Origin: Streptomyces sp. cg36
Lineage (GTDB): Bacteria > Actinomycetota > Actinomycetes > Streptomycetales > Streptomycetaceae
Reading direction: 5' to 3'
DNA length: 64,000 bases
NCBI RefSeq assembly: GCF_041080675.1
Contig: NZ_CP163520.1
Coordinates: forward strand, 248,001-312,000
A program made the position numbers and the translations under genes. Of the stretch, positions 6,118-14,690 are shown one piece after another. Position 1 is the stretch's first letter; every line of letters starts with the position of its first letter. Below the pieces are notes generated by a model that saw nothing but the letters and a program-made list of their open reading frames with translations, ran no database searches and was not told the DNA's origin.

Positions 6118-9117
6118 TCACCGCATGGCCTGACCGGAGCTCCCCCACCCCTCGACCAGCCGGATCCGGGCCGCGTAGGCGTTGATGGCCGCGCGGTTGG
6201 GCTGATCGGTCTTGCTGATCAGGCTGGCGACGTGCTTCTCGACGGTGCGCGGGGAGATGAACAGCCGCTCGGCCAGCGCCCGGTTGTCCAGCCGGTCGGC
6301 CAGCAGCCGCAGCACCTCGTACTCCCGTGGTGTGACGCCGAGCAGGCGCAGCGGCTGCGGCACCGGCCCGTCGGCGGTGCGGTGGTGGGGCACCACCGCA
6401 CCGGCGCGGCGCAGCAGACCCCGGCACGCCACGGCCACGGCCCCCGCACCCGCCGTGTGGAAGTACTGCTCGGCCCCGCGCAGCCAGTGCACCGGCTCGC
6501 CCCAGCCGTCCGCCAGCGCGGCCTCGGCCACCAGGCGCAGCCCCAGGTGCGCGGCCGGCGGATACGGCTGCGCGAGGACTCCGGCCGCCGCCACCGCGTC
6601 GGCCGCCTCCTCGCCGCGCCCCCGCCGCCCCAGCCGGACGGCGCGCGCCAGCAGCACGAACTGCCGGTTCCAGCGCAGCAGGCCCGCCCCGCCCGGCTCG
6701 GGCCCGTCGGGAAGGTCCGGGCCCGTGCCGTCGGCCAGCGCTTCCAGCAGCAGGGCCAGACCGTCCTGTCCGGTCAGGGGAAACGGCGCCGGACCGATGG
6801 CGTCCTCGGCCTTGGCGCGCTCCAGTACCAGCCGGGCCAGCTCGCGGTCCTCCTCCAGCAGCGCGCACACGGCCCCGCCCAGGCCGTGGGCCAGCGACGC
6901 CCACCCCGTGCCCATGTTCGGGGACGTGTCGAGGAACTCTTCCAACGGTCCGCGCACGCCCTGGTGGGCCGCGCAGATGGCCCGGACCGCCGCCAGGCCG
7001 CGCGCGTCACCGCGGGTGAGCCCGGCCCCCTCCGCCGACGTCCGGTACGCGTCGGTGAGCCGCCCCGCATCCGCGTACGCGCCCCGCAGCACATGGTCCA
7101 GCGCCAGCATGAGGTCGGCGGATGTGCCCACGCCCGGCGCCCCGACGTACCGGGCCTGGCGGCGCACCCGCCGCAGGGCGTCGCGGTCGCCGTCCATCAG
7201 CCAGTACAGCCCGGCGAGTTGCAGCGTGGCGTGCATCCGCCACAACGGCAGCTCATGGCTCTGCGCGAGGACGTGCATCCGGGTGAAGCAGCGCAGCGCC
7301 TCGCGCGGGTCCTGCCGCAGGCACAGCTGGCCCCGGATCCGCCAGGCCCGGCAGGCGACGACCGGCTGTCTGGTGCGCTCGGCCTTGTCCGTGGCCAGCT
7401 CGGCGAGCCGACCGGCCCGCAGCGGGGCGTGGCCCACCAGCTGGGCCTCGACGGCGTCGAGCGCCGCGGTGTGTCTGTCCTGCGCCTGCGGGCCCAACGC
7501 CCTTCGCCCGGACTCCACTTGGGCCAGCCCCGCGACCGTCCGGCCTTCGGCGTGCGCCAGACCGGCGAGCCGCGCGTGCAGCCGCGCCGCGGGCACGCCT
7601 CTCGCCTCGGGCCCGTCGAGCTCGTCGAGCGCGCAGGCCAGTCGAAGGCCGCGGGCGGTCTGCCCGCTCTCCGCCAGCGCGGCGAGCAGCTCGTCGAGAA
7701 CATCGGCCCGGACGCGCGGTTCGTCGGCCGCACCGAGCAACTCCCAGGCCCGCTCCAGGAGTCCCACGGAAAGGACGACATGGCCTTGCGACAGCGCCCG
7801 GCGCCCGGCCGTGGCGAACAGCGACGCGGCCCCGGGCCGGTCACCGGCCGACAATCGCAGCTCGGCGGCGAAGGGGCACCACCGGCCCGGCAGCCCGGGA
7901 TACAGCTCGGCCACCGCCTCGGCGGTGCGGCGGGCCAGCGCGGCCCGGTCCGCCGGGGTGAGCTGTCCCGACAGCGCGGCGGCGGTCAGGGCGTTGCGAA
8001 AGCCGTACCAGTCGCACGCGTGGCGGTCCGCCACGATCAGTCCCGCCGCCCCCGCCGCGCGCAACCGCGCGAACAGCTGCGCCTCGGAGAGCCCCCACGC
8101 CTGGCGCAGCACCGACGCCGGGAACCTTTCGCCGATGACCGCCGCGGCGGAGAGCAGCCGGTGCGCCTCCGGCCCGAGGCGCGCGGCGCGCCGCGCGATG
8201 CTGTGCTCGACCGCCAAGGGCACCGGACATCGCGCCCCCGCCACCAGCCGGCAGCCCCGCGGACCGGTCACGAGACCGCCGGTGGCCAGCAGGGTGCGCA
8301 GCAACTCCTCGGCGACGAAGGGGTTTCCGCCGCTGTCCCCGTGCAGCCGGCCCACGACGTCGTGCGGCACCTCGTCGCTTCCGACGCCGAGGCGGTACGC
8401 CGCGAGCCGCGCCACCTCGTTGCGACTCAGCCCGCGCAGCGTCAGCAGGGTGGCCGTGTGCCGCTGCGCCAGGTCCCGGGCGAGGTCCCAGGGCGCGCCC
8501 GGGTCGGACCGGAAGGTGACCAGCAGGACGGTGCCCTGCGCGGCGATGTTGTCCGCCAGGTACTCCACCACCGCCAGCGTCGGCGGATCGGCGTAGTGCA
8601 GGTCCTCCAGGACGAGCAGCGTGCCCGCGCCCTTTCCGGCCGCCGCGAGCAGGCGGAGCACGGATTCGGCGAGGACCACGGGCGAGTCCTGCGGACCGGG
8701 GAGGCAGACGGCGCTTGCCTCGCCCTCCCCCATCCCGAGGGGCCGCTTCCGCTTGGCGGGCCGTACGTAGGCGTATTCCGGTACGAGACGGCCCAGCGCG
8801 GCGCGGTACGGTCCCAGCGCCGGGCTGTCCGGTGCCGCGCCGTCCCGGAGGAGACAGGCCAGGGCCTCGCGCAGGGCCCGCAGCGGTACGGCGGGGCTGA
8901 TCGCACTGCCCCGGCCGAGCAGCACGCGCATGTCCCGGATGCGGGCCGCCTCCATGGCCTCCCACACCAGCCGGGACTTGCCCGCCCCGTCCTCGCCGGT
9001 CAGCAGGACCGTCGAGCCGTGCCCCTGGAGCGCGCGGCCCAACGCCTCCTCCAGTACGCCGAGTTCCCCTTCACGGCCCACACAGATCGATAAGTCGTTC
9101 TTCCCTGTCGTTGCCAT
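6118..9117 (-). CDS. LAL-family (large ATP-binding) LuxR transcriptional regulator with TTA codon
   Basis: 999 residues. N-terminal STAND ATPase: Walker A GEDGAGKS near residue 40, Walker B LLVLEDLHYADPP near 170; long helical/TPR-like middle; C-terminal LuxR HTH (LTPREYEVLRLLADRL..RALAERLFISPRTVEKHVASL). LAL proteins usually activate antibiotic or catabolic clusters. Codon 9 is TTA (9091-9093), so translation should depend on the bldA tRNA and be delayed to development. It lies between two RiPP loci, divergent from the locus B precursor across 597 bp, and is the best candidate activator. The start at 9117 has GGGGGGAG upstream. Confidence 0.93.
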   Translation of the reverse strand: MATTGKNDLSICVGREGELGVLEEALGRALQGHGSTVLLTGEDGAGKSRLVWEAMEAARIRDMRVLLGRGSAISPAVPLRALREALACLLRDGAAPDSPALGPYRAALGRLVPEYAYVRPAKRKRPLGMGEGEASAVCLPGPQDSPVVLAESVLRLLAAAGKGAGTLLVLEDLHYADPPTLAVVEYLADNIAAQGTVLLVTFRSDPGAPWDLARDLAQRHTATLLTLRGLSRNEVARLAAYRLGVGSDEVPHDVVGRLHGDSGGNPFVAEELLRTLLATGGLVTGPRGCRLVAGARCPVPLAVEHSIARRAARLGPEAHRLLSAAAVIGERFPASVLRQAWGLSEAQLFARLRAAGAAGLIVADRHACDWYGFRNALTAAALSGQLTPADRAALARRTAEAVAELYPGLPGRWCPFAAELRLSAGDRPGAASLFATAGRRALSQGHVVLSVGLLERAWELLGAADEPRVRADVLDELLAALAESGQTARGLRLACALDELDGPEARGVPAARLHARLAGLAHAEGRTVAGLAQVESGRRALGPQAQDRHTAALDAVEAQLVGHAPLRAGRLAELATDKAERTRQPVVACRAWRIRGQLCLRQDPREALRCFTRMHVLAQSHELPLWRMHATLQLAGLYWLMDGDRDALRRVRRQARYVGAPGVGTSADLMLALDHVLRGAYADAGRLTDAYRTSAEGAGLTRGDARGLAAVRAICAAHQGVRGPLEEFLDTSPNMGTGWASLAHGLGGAVCALLEEDRELARLVLERAKAEDAIGPAPFPLTGQDGLALLLEALADGTGPDLPDGPEPGGAGLLRWNRQFVLLARAVRLGRRGRGEEAADAVAAAGVLAQPYPPAAHLGLRLVAEAALADGWGEPVHWLRGAEQYFHTAGAGAVAVACRGLLRRAGAVVPHHRTADGPVPQPLRLLGVTPREYEVLRLLADRLDNRALAERLFISPRTVEKHVASLISKTDQPNRAAINAYAARIRLVEGWGSSGQAMR

Positions 9118-9530
9118 CGACTCCCCCCGCGTCCCACTCAGGTCACCAAGTGCGGTCCTGTGCTGTGCGCAGCGGCGGCCCGTGCCGGGCGGCGTGGCTC
9201 TGCCGCGCACGGAAGTGTGGATTCACCACCTGGACCTGTCACTCCGGTTTCCGCCCAGCGGATTCGTACCGTCGCGTCGTGTTGCCAGGACCACCGCCGA
9301 CGTCTTCGGGTACGGGGGCGAGTTACGGCAGACCTGAGCGAGCGGGGACCTCCGGGTTCCCACCAGAAGCATGAACACCAGGATGCAACGACCCAACCGC
9401 CACACAGCCGTCGCGCTGTCACATCCCGGAGCAATTCGATGCCCCGAATGCCCGGTAGGACGGCCTCCCAGTTGTGAAGAATATGGGCACCCACACCCTC
9501 ACGGTGGCCGAAATCCGGCCTGCGACTATC

Positions 9531-9552
9531 CCTCAACAAGCCAAAGTTGAGG
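9531..9552. promoter_or_regulatory. Inverted repeat CCTCAAC-N8-GTTGAGG
   Basis: Perfect 7-bp arms separated by 8 nt upstream of precursor gene B. The spacing suits a dimeric DNA-binding protein. It could be an operator for the divergent LAL regulator, but no binding motif is known to me for this protein. Confidence 0.45.
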
Positions 9553-9646
9553 CAAAATGAGCCAACACAACCTCCCACATCGCATCATCCCCGCCGGGTC
9601 GCAAATAAATGGATCTCCATATTCCATTCGTCGAAAATCTGATCCC

Positions 9647-9675
9647 TTGATCACGCCCTTTCCGTGTCCTAGCCT
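9647..9675 (+). promoter_or_regulatory. Predicted promoter of RiPP locus B
   Basis: TTGATC (9647-9652), a 17-bp spacer, then TAGCCT (9670-9675): a good match in spacing to a vegetative-type promoter. Transcription would begin near 9682 and leave a short leader before the GGAGG site at 9705 and the ATG at 9715. Confidence 0.55.
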
Positions 9676-9714
9676 CAAAGGGAAGTGCCAACGCATCTAC
9701 CTACGGAGGCAACC

Positions 9715-9879
9715 ATGGCAAGTTCTTCCCATGACCACGCTGCAGCCGACCTCGAATTCCCCGAGGTCGAGGTCCGCGTTTCCCCGGTAGCCGACCGGGC
9801 TCGCGCGACCTTCGCCAAGACCCACTCGCGTCCGAGCGTCCCGGACTTCGCGAAGCTGTTCGCCGACTCGGCGAAGTAA
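9715..9879 (+). CDS. Putative RiPP precursor peptide B (54 residues, no Cys)
   Basis: 54 residues behind ACGGAGGC-AACC-ATG. The peptide has an acidic N-terminal half (LEFPEVEV near 13-20) and a basic, Pro-containing C-terminal half ending KLFADSAK. It contains four Arg (21, 28, 30, 39), four Phe (15, 33, 45, 49) and three Lys, but no Cys, Trp or Tyr. It is followed by a hairpin and then by arginase, radical SAM, oxygenase and transporter genes, so it is the obvious substrate. Arg residues are candidates for conversion to ornithine. Without Cys, thioether (sactionine) chemistry is excluded. The leader/core boundary cannot be read from sequence. Confidence 0.8.
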   Translation: MASSSHDHAAADLEFPEVEVRVSPVADRARATFAKTHSRPSVPDFAKLFADSAK

Positions 9880-9914
9880 GCAGGTCAACGAAGTAGGTTG
9901 GCGCAAGTAAGGGG

Positions 9915-9956
9915 ATTCCGTGCGCACCGCACCCCATGGTATGGCGCGCACGGAAT
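9915..9956 (+). terminator. Intercistronic hairpin after precursor gene B
   Basis: Perfect 11-bp arms ATTCCGTGCGC / GCGCACGGAAT with a 20-nt loop, 35 nt after the precursor stop and 46 nt before the first cupin gene. It probably acts as a partial terminator or stabiliser that raises precursor mRNA over the enzyme mRNA. Confidence 0.7.
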
Positions 9957-10002
9957 TCACTCCGCAGGCATTCCACAGCCGCACGAGAGTGATTCAGGTA
10001 AT

Positions 10003-11214
10003 ATGACCAATCTTGCCTCACAGTTCGGCCGCGCCCTGTCGGCGGAGCTCGGACCGGACTTCTCCACCCATCAGGTCAGTAACGATGTCGTATTCCGCCA
10101 CCTGAACCCCTCGCTCCTGAGTGACTGCTTCTCCTGGGACGGGCTCAACGAGATCCTCTCCCGGGGCTCCGCCATACCGGCGGACTTCTTTCTGTGCGCC
10201 CAGGGCAAGCGACTGCCCGAGCACCAGTACAAGACATCCCTGGACGGGCACCAAGTCTTCGATCTGCCAAGGGTGTTCGCGCTCATACGGTCCGGCGCCA
10301 CGCTGATCATCGACTCCCTGGACCGCATCCATCCCGGCGTGCGGGCCGCGACCGACGACGTCATGCGCATCACGGGCGAGACCGCCGCCTGCAATCTGTT
10401 CGTCACCTTCGACGACGCGCAGGCATTCGACAGCCACTTCGACGAGGTCGACACCTTCGTCGTCCAGCTCCTCGGCACCAAGCACTGGAAGGTGCACGGG
10501 CCGTCGGAGGAGTTCCCGCTGCCGGAATACGGCGACAGCGACCCGGTGAACTGCCCGGACACCGTCCTGTTCGAGAAGACCCTGGTGCCGGGGGACGTGA
10601 TCCACGTGCCCCGGGGCTGGTGGCACACCGTCCGCGGAGGCGGCGAGACCAGCCTGCACCTCACCTTCACGTTCACCCGCCGCACCGGGTACGACTGGCT
10701 CCGCTGGGCCCTCCGCCAGGCACTGTCCCGGGCCGAGATCCGCGAGAGCATCGACCGCACCAGCTCCCCCGAAAGACAGCGGGCCCAACTCGAAGGGATC
10801 GTCGAGGCGTTCCTGGCCGAGGCGAAGAACCTGTCCCTGAACGACTTCTTCACCGCGGAACACCGTGCCGCCGGCGGGCGCGACCTGGCCAGCCTGCCCT
10901 GGGACGTGAGCAAGGCGCGCCCCCGCGAGCACGACGTGGTGGAACTGGTCCCCGTCCTGCCGCCACTGGTCCGCACAGAAGGGGACCAGGTCGTCATCAC
11001 GGCCGCCGACCAGGACTTCGCCCTGCCCGCCCAGCACCACCCGACGATCGAGGCCCTCATCGGGGCCCGTCGACTCACCGTCGCCCAACTGGCCGCACGG
11101 GCCGGGGCACCGGTGACGGCCGTGTCCGCGCTGGTGGCGGCGCTGCTGCGCTGTCAGCTGGTCACCGTCTCCGGCGCGGACGCCGCCCGCGAGGACGGCG
11201 GGCACGAGCAGTGA
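10003..11214 (+). CDS. JmjC/cupin-like Fe(II)/2-oxoglutarate oxygenase (RiPP locus B)
   Basis: 403 residues. The JmjC/ROXA-type cupin region (about 105-225) has the metal triad His145-x-Asp147 (SHFDEVD) and His208 (PRGWWHTV), with KHWKVHGP following as in ribosomal oxygenases such as NO66/RoxA, which hydroxylate His or Arg side chains. The C-terminal 120 residues look like a winged-helix region (LTVAQLAARAGAPVTAVSALVAALL), also seen in that family. It probably hydroxylates a residue of precursor B. It is the first gene after the precursor hairpin; its stop overlaps the arginase start as GTGA. Confidence 0.87.
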   Translation: MTNLASQFGRALSAELGPDFSTHQVSNDVVFRHLNPSLLSDCFSWDGLNEILSRGSAIPADFFLCAQGKRLPEHQYKTSLDGHQVFDLPRVFALIRSGATLIIDSLDRIHPGVRAATDDVMRITGETAACNLFVTFDDAQAFDSHFDEVDTFVVQLLGTKHWKVHGPSEEFPLPEYGDSDPVNCPDTVLFEKTLVPGDVIHVPRGWWHTVRGGGETSLHLTFTFTRRTGYDWLRWALRQALSRAEIRESIDRTSSPERQRAQLEGIVEAFLAEAKNLSLNDFFTAEHRAAGGRDLASLPWDVSKARPREHDVVELVPVLPPLVRTEGDQVVITAADQDFALPAQHHPTIEALIGARRLTVAQLAARAGAPVTAVSALVAALLRCQLVTVSGADAAREDGGHEQ

Positions 11215-12176
11215 CGGCCCCGATCCGTCCCGGCACGGGCGCCCTCGGGCTCCCCTCCGCCGACCTGCACACCGTGCTGAGCGGCGAGCTGACCGCCGAC
11301 GCCGTCGTCCTGGGACTGCCCTTCGACGCGGGAGTGCCCGGTGTCCCCGGCCAGCGTCACGGCCCGGAGATCTTCCGCAAGCTCAGCCCCGACCACGGCT
11401 GGACCGTCGACGAGGACGGCGCCCTGGGCGGGGTGATCGACCCGGTGACCCGCGGCCCGGTGCTGTCCGGCCGCAAGGTCTTCGACCTGGGCGACCTCGG
11501 CTCGGTACCGATCGATCCACGCGTCGGCCGGGGCACCTACTACCAGACCCTCACCCGCCTCGCCGAACAACTCACCCGGACCGGCGCCCTCCCCGTCCTC
11601 ATCGGCGGCGACCACAGCCTCTCGGCTCCGGCGGCCACCGGGGCGGCGGCGGTGCACGGCCCGCTGAGCTTCCTCTGTTTCGACGCGCACTGCGACTTCA
11701 GCGCCCGGCCCATGCCGGACGCCACCGACATCACCCACGCCGACTTCCTGGGCCACCTGCTCCAGACCGGTGCCGTCACGGACGCGGAACTGTACGGCGT
11801 ACGGACCTACCTGCCCGCCGGCCACGGTCCCCTGTCCGACGCCCTGCGCTGCGCCTACGCCTACCCGTGCGGCCCGGTCGAGGACGCGCCGGACCGGGAC
11901 GACCGGCCGACGTATCTGTCGATCGACCTGGACGTCATCGAACCGGCCGACTTCCCGGCCACCGGCCATCCGGAAGCCGGCGGTTACCGGCTGCGCGAAC
12001 TGCTCACCGCGGTCGAGCACGTCTGTCGCACCCGGCGCGTGGTGGCGGTGGACATCGTCGAGGCGCTCCAGGACGACCGGGAGAACCGCTCCACCAGCGC
12101 GACGGTCTCGGCCCTGGTCATGACCTGCCTGCGGGCACTGCTCGAACACCCTCGGGAACGGGAGACAACCGGATGA
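11211..12176 (+). CDS. Ureohydrolase (arginase/agmatinase fold), candidate peptide arginase
   Basis: 321 residues from a GTG overlapping the upstream stop. All manganese-binding motifs of the family are present: GGDHS (His135), DAHCD (Asp158, His160, Asp162) and SIDLDVIEP (Asp239, Asp241). In RiPP pathways (OspR in landornamide, the enteropeptin arginase) such enzymes turn peptidyl Arg into ornithine; precursor B has four Arg. A free-arginine role is less likely inside this operon. The Asp of the usual DxDxxDP motif is Glu here. The stop overlaps the radical SAM start (ATGA). Confidence 0.88.
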   Translation: MTAPIRPGTGALGLPSADLHTVLSGELTADAVVLGLPFDAGVPGVPGQRHGPEIFRKLSPDHGWTVDEDGALGGVIDPVTRGPVLSGRKVFDLGDLGSVPIDPRVGRGTYYQTLTRLAEQLTRTGALPVLIGGDHSLSAPAATGAAAVHGPLSFLCFDAHCDFSARPMPDATDITHADFLGHLLQTGAVTDAELYGVRTYLPAGHGPLSDALRCAYAYPCGPVEDAPDRDDRPTYLSIDLDVIEPADFPATGHPEAGGYRLRELLTAVEHVCRTRRVVAVDIVEALQDDRENRSTSATVSALVMTCLRALLEHPRERETTG

Positions 12177-13894
12177 ACACGGGCACCACGGTGGGAACCA
12201 CCCCCGAGCGGACCGCACCGGACGAGGAGGCACCGACCGGCCCCGGCCTCCGCTCGCTGCACCCGTGGCAGCGACAGCTGATAGCGGAGCACGACCGGCC
12301 CACCCTGCACACCCAGGCCGCGGCCACCACCGGCATCAACGCCGGAGAGCGCGACGTCACCATCCGCGTCCACCAGGAACGCACCTGGATCTACAAGGTG
12401 TGGCAGGGCGACCGCGGCCAGGACACCCACCACCTCTACACGCCCGTCACCGGCCGCATCCACGCCATCGGCCGCGACGAGGCGGAGATCCTCCAGGCAC
12501 CGGACTGGTCGGCGACGCCGGACGCGACGATCAGCCGTCTGGCATCCCTGGTCATGCCGTTCGAAGAGCCCGGCTGGCGCTTCCCGGACCTGCCCGCCGA
12601 CGCGCGGGTGGACACACCCCGCGTCCGCGTCCTGATGCTCAACCCCACCGAGCAGTGCAACATCCGCTGCACGTACTGCTACTACGGCGGCGCCTACACC
12701 GACACCCGCCCCCACCAGACCGCGTCACCGCGGGCGGACGCGGTGAAAGCCGCCATCGACCTGTTCGTGACGGGCGAGGAGAAGCTGGACTCCGCCCCCC
12801 GGGCCGTCTACTTCTTCGGCGGGGAACCGCTGCTCGCCTTCGACGAGCTGAAGAAGGCCGTGCTGGCCCTGGCGGAGCGCAAGCGCGAGGTCGGCGCCCG
12901 CCTGGACAACCTCGTCCTCCAGGTCAACTCCAACGGCATGCTGCTCACCCCGAAGATCGTCGACTTCCTCGTCGAGCACGACATCTACCTCAACATCTCC
13001 ATCGACGGCCCCAACCACGACCGCTACCGCGTCGACCGGCGGGGCAAGGGCACCCACGACCGCGTGCGCGAGCGCACCGACTGGCTCGCCGAGAACCGGC
13101 CCGAGTACTTCTCCTCCCGGGTCGCGCTCATCTGCGTCCTGTCGGCGCCGCTCGACGCCGCCGCCCTCTACCGGTACTTCTCCGAATGGCCCGCCGCGCA
13201 GCGAGCCCTGGCGTGGGACTTCGACCTGATCCTGCCGGGCGGCGACCAGTCCTACGCGGACTTCGAGCAGATCTTCGGCGAGCAGCGCCGGGTGTGGGAC
13301 CTCTTCGTACGCTCGCACCGCCAGACCTACGCCGAGCGCGAGCAGTCGGGGCGCTACCACTTCGCCTTCAGCCACGGCTTCCTGCACCGCTCCTTCCACC
13401 GCGTGCTGAACCAGCCCGAGCGCGAGGGCGGCGCCCGCCTCGGACACCTCCTGGGCATGCAGCTGATCCCCGGCAACGAATACCTGGTCCTCGGCTCCGA
13501 CGGCACCCTCTACTCCTCCTACGAGTACCAGTCCCCCGACTTCGCCGTCGGCCACACCGACCGGGGCATCGACCCACTGGCCGGAGCCGAGCAGCTCGCC
13601 ATGTTCCGCGACTCCGTCGAGGCAGGTTCCTGCACCACGTGCTGGGCGGCGCCGCTGTGCACCGTCACGGTGCCCGAGGCCCCCTTCCGGCGCTCGGACT
13701 CCGCCGACGCGGTGCGCGAGAAGGTGCTGACCAAGCGGGCCCGGTGCATGTCGGAGCGGGAGAACCTGACGCAGGCGCTGCGTGCCCGTGTCGACATCGC
13801 GCAGGAGTACGGGGACGCGGCCCTCGACGGGCACCGCGACGACTGGAGCCGCCAGCGGACGGAGGTGGCCCGTGTCGATCCCTTCTACGCCTGA
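12173..13894 (+). CDS. Radical SAM/SPASM peptide maturase (RiPP locus B)
   Basis: 573 residues. The radical SAM cluster motif is CNIRCTYC (Cys162, Cys166, Cys169), followed by FGGEPLLAF. A C-terminal SPASM region has the SCTTCWAAPLC pattern and a later Cys (RCMSE) for auxiliary clusters. The first 150 residues may hold a leader-binding domain (WIYKVWQGDRG..LYTPVTGRIHAI). SPASM maturases make C-C, C-O or C-S crosslinks or epimerise residues; the precursor has no Cys, so thioethers are excluded and Phe, Lys, Arg or Pro are possible sites. The start is the ATG in the ATGA overlap. Confidence 0.93.
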   Translation: MNTGTTVGTTPERTAPDEEAPTGPGLRSLHPWQRQLIAEHDRPTLHTQAAATTGINAGERDVTIRVHQERTWIYKVWQGDRGQDTHHLYTPVTGRIHAIGRDEAEILQAPDWSATPDATISRLASLVMPFEEPGWRFPDLPADARVDTPRVRVLMLNPTEQCNIRCTYCYYGGAYTDTRPHQTASPRADAVKAAIDLFVTGEEKLDSAPRAVYFFGGEPLLAFDELKKAVLALAERKREVGARLDNLVLQVNSNGMLLTPKIVDFLVEHDIYLNISIDGPNHDRYRVDRRGKGTHDRVRERTDWLAENRPEYFSSRVALICVLSAPLDAAALYRYFSEWPAAQRALAWDFDLILPGGDQSYADFEQIFGEQRRVWDLFVRSHRQTYAEREQSGRYHFAFSHGFLHRSFHRVLNQPEREGGARLGHLLGMQLIPGNEYLVLGSDGTLYSSYEYQSPDFAVGHTDRGIDPLAGAEQLAMFRDSVEAGSCTTCWAAPLCTVTVPEAPFRRSDSADAVREKVLTKRARCMSERENLTQALRARVDIAQEYGDAALDGHRDDWSRQRTEVARVDPFYA

Positions 13895-14690
13895 AGCCAC
13901 GTCTGAAGGCTCCCGCGCTTCCGCGCCGGAAGCCTCCGCCGAGGCCGTCTCCGCCGGACTCCCGGCGCTGCTCTGCGGCGCCGAACCGGCCCTGCTGGAG
14001 AACGCGGGACGCCACTGGCCGATCTTCGCCGCCCTCAGCGAGGAGAGCCTGCGGACCGGTGCGGACCGCCTGGTCGAGGCCGAGGACCGGGACCGCCGTC
14101 CCGTGACGGTCTCCCTCGCGGAAGTCCTCGACGACCTGCGCGCCGCCCATCCGCGGGGGCTCTACCTGCGCCACCAGTCGGTGTCGCGGTTCGATCCCGC
14201 GCTGCCTGGCCTCGTCCCCAGAGAAGTACGGCGCCTCAACTGGCTGATGGCCCTCGAACCGGACGCGCGCCCGGACTGGAGCTGGCTGATGATCGGCGCG
14301 GCGGGCACGAGCTCGCCCCTGCATGTCGACGTGATGGCGAGCGCCGCCTGGAACCTGCTCTGCGCCGGTGCCAAACGCTGGACCTTCCACCCGCCCAAGC
14401 AGGCCGAGGAGTGGCGGCTGCTCCCGCCCGGGTGCGCGGGCGACACCCGTGACCCGCGTCCCCGCGAGTTCGTGCAACGGCCCGGCGACATCGTCGTCAC
14501 CCCCAGCGGCTGGGCGCACGAGGTGCACAACCTCACCGGCTCGATCGCCGTCACCAGCAACTTCATCAACCGTTCCAACCTGGAGTTCGCCCTGCGCTAC
14601 TTCGACCTGATCGGCGACACCGACGCGCACGACGTCCTCACCGCCGTCGGCGCGGCCTTCGCCCGGCACGGGGAGGGCGAGGAGCGTTGA
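13872..14690 (+). CDS. Second JmjC/cupin-like oxygenase (RiPP locus B)
   Basis: 272 residues from a GTG preceded by GGAGGTGGCCC, overlapping the end of the radical SAM gene by 23 nt. The JmjC core has His151-x-Asp153 (SSPLHVDVMAS) and His216 (PSGWAHEVHN), the Fe(II) triad, with KRWTFHPP after the first strand as in FIH-like enzymes. It is clearly divergent from the first cupin oxygenase, so it is probably not a redundant copy and may hydroxylate a different residue of precursor B. The stop overlaps the next start as TTGA. Confidence 0.87.
   Translation: MSIPSTPEATSEGSRASAPEASAEAVSAGLPALLCGAEPALLENAGRHWPIFAALSEESLRTGADRLVEAEDRDRRPVTVSLAEVLDDLRAAHPRGLYLRHQSVSRFDPALPGLVPREVRRLNWLMALEPDARPDWSWLMIGAAGTSSPLHVDVMASAAWNLLCAGAKRWTFHPPKQAEEWRLLPPGCAGDTRDPRPREFVQRPGDIVVTPSGWAHEVHNLTGSIAVTSNFINRSNLEFALRYFDLIGDTDAHDVLTAVGAAFARHGEGEER

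Larger units (their letters stand above)
9118..9714. promoter_or_regulatory. Divergent control region between LAL regulator and precursor B
   Basis: 597 bp with no credible gene. The precursor-proximal part (about 9590-9660) is notably AT-rich for this genome. It contains an inverted repeat CCTCAAC-N8-GTTGAGG (9531-9552) about 115 bp upstream of the predicted -35 box, and a promoter-like pair at 9647-9675. Confidence 0.6.

Noticed and set aside
1469..6904. A very long open frame on the minus strand that covers the TPR gene and reads on through the peptidase, the flavoprotein region and part of the LAL gene.
   Set aside because: Only its last 708 codons have a ribosome site and protein-like repeats; the rest is Arg/Pro/Gly-rich noise typical of shadow frames in high-GC DNA.
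3733..9093. A 1786-codon plus-strand frame opposite the peptidase, TPR and LAL genes.
   Set aside because: It is antisense to well-supported genes and has biased composition (Gly, Gln, Arg, Pro) without any domain.
12173..13894. Locus B radical SAM enzyme as a sactionine (thioether) synthase.
   Set aside because: The only candidate precursor has no Cys.
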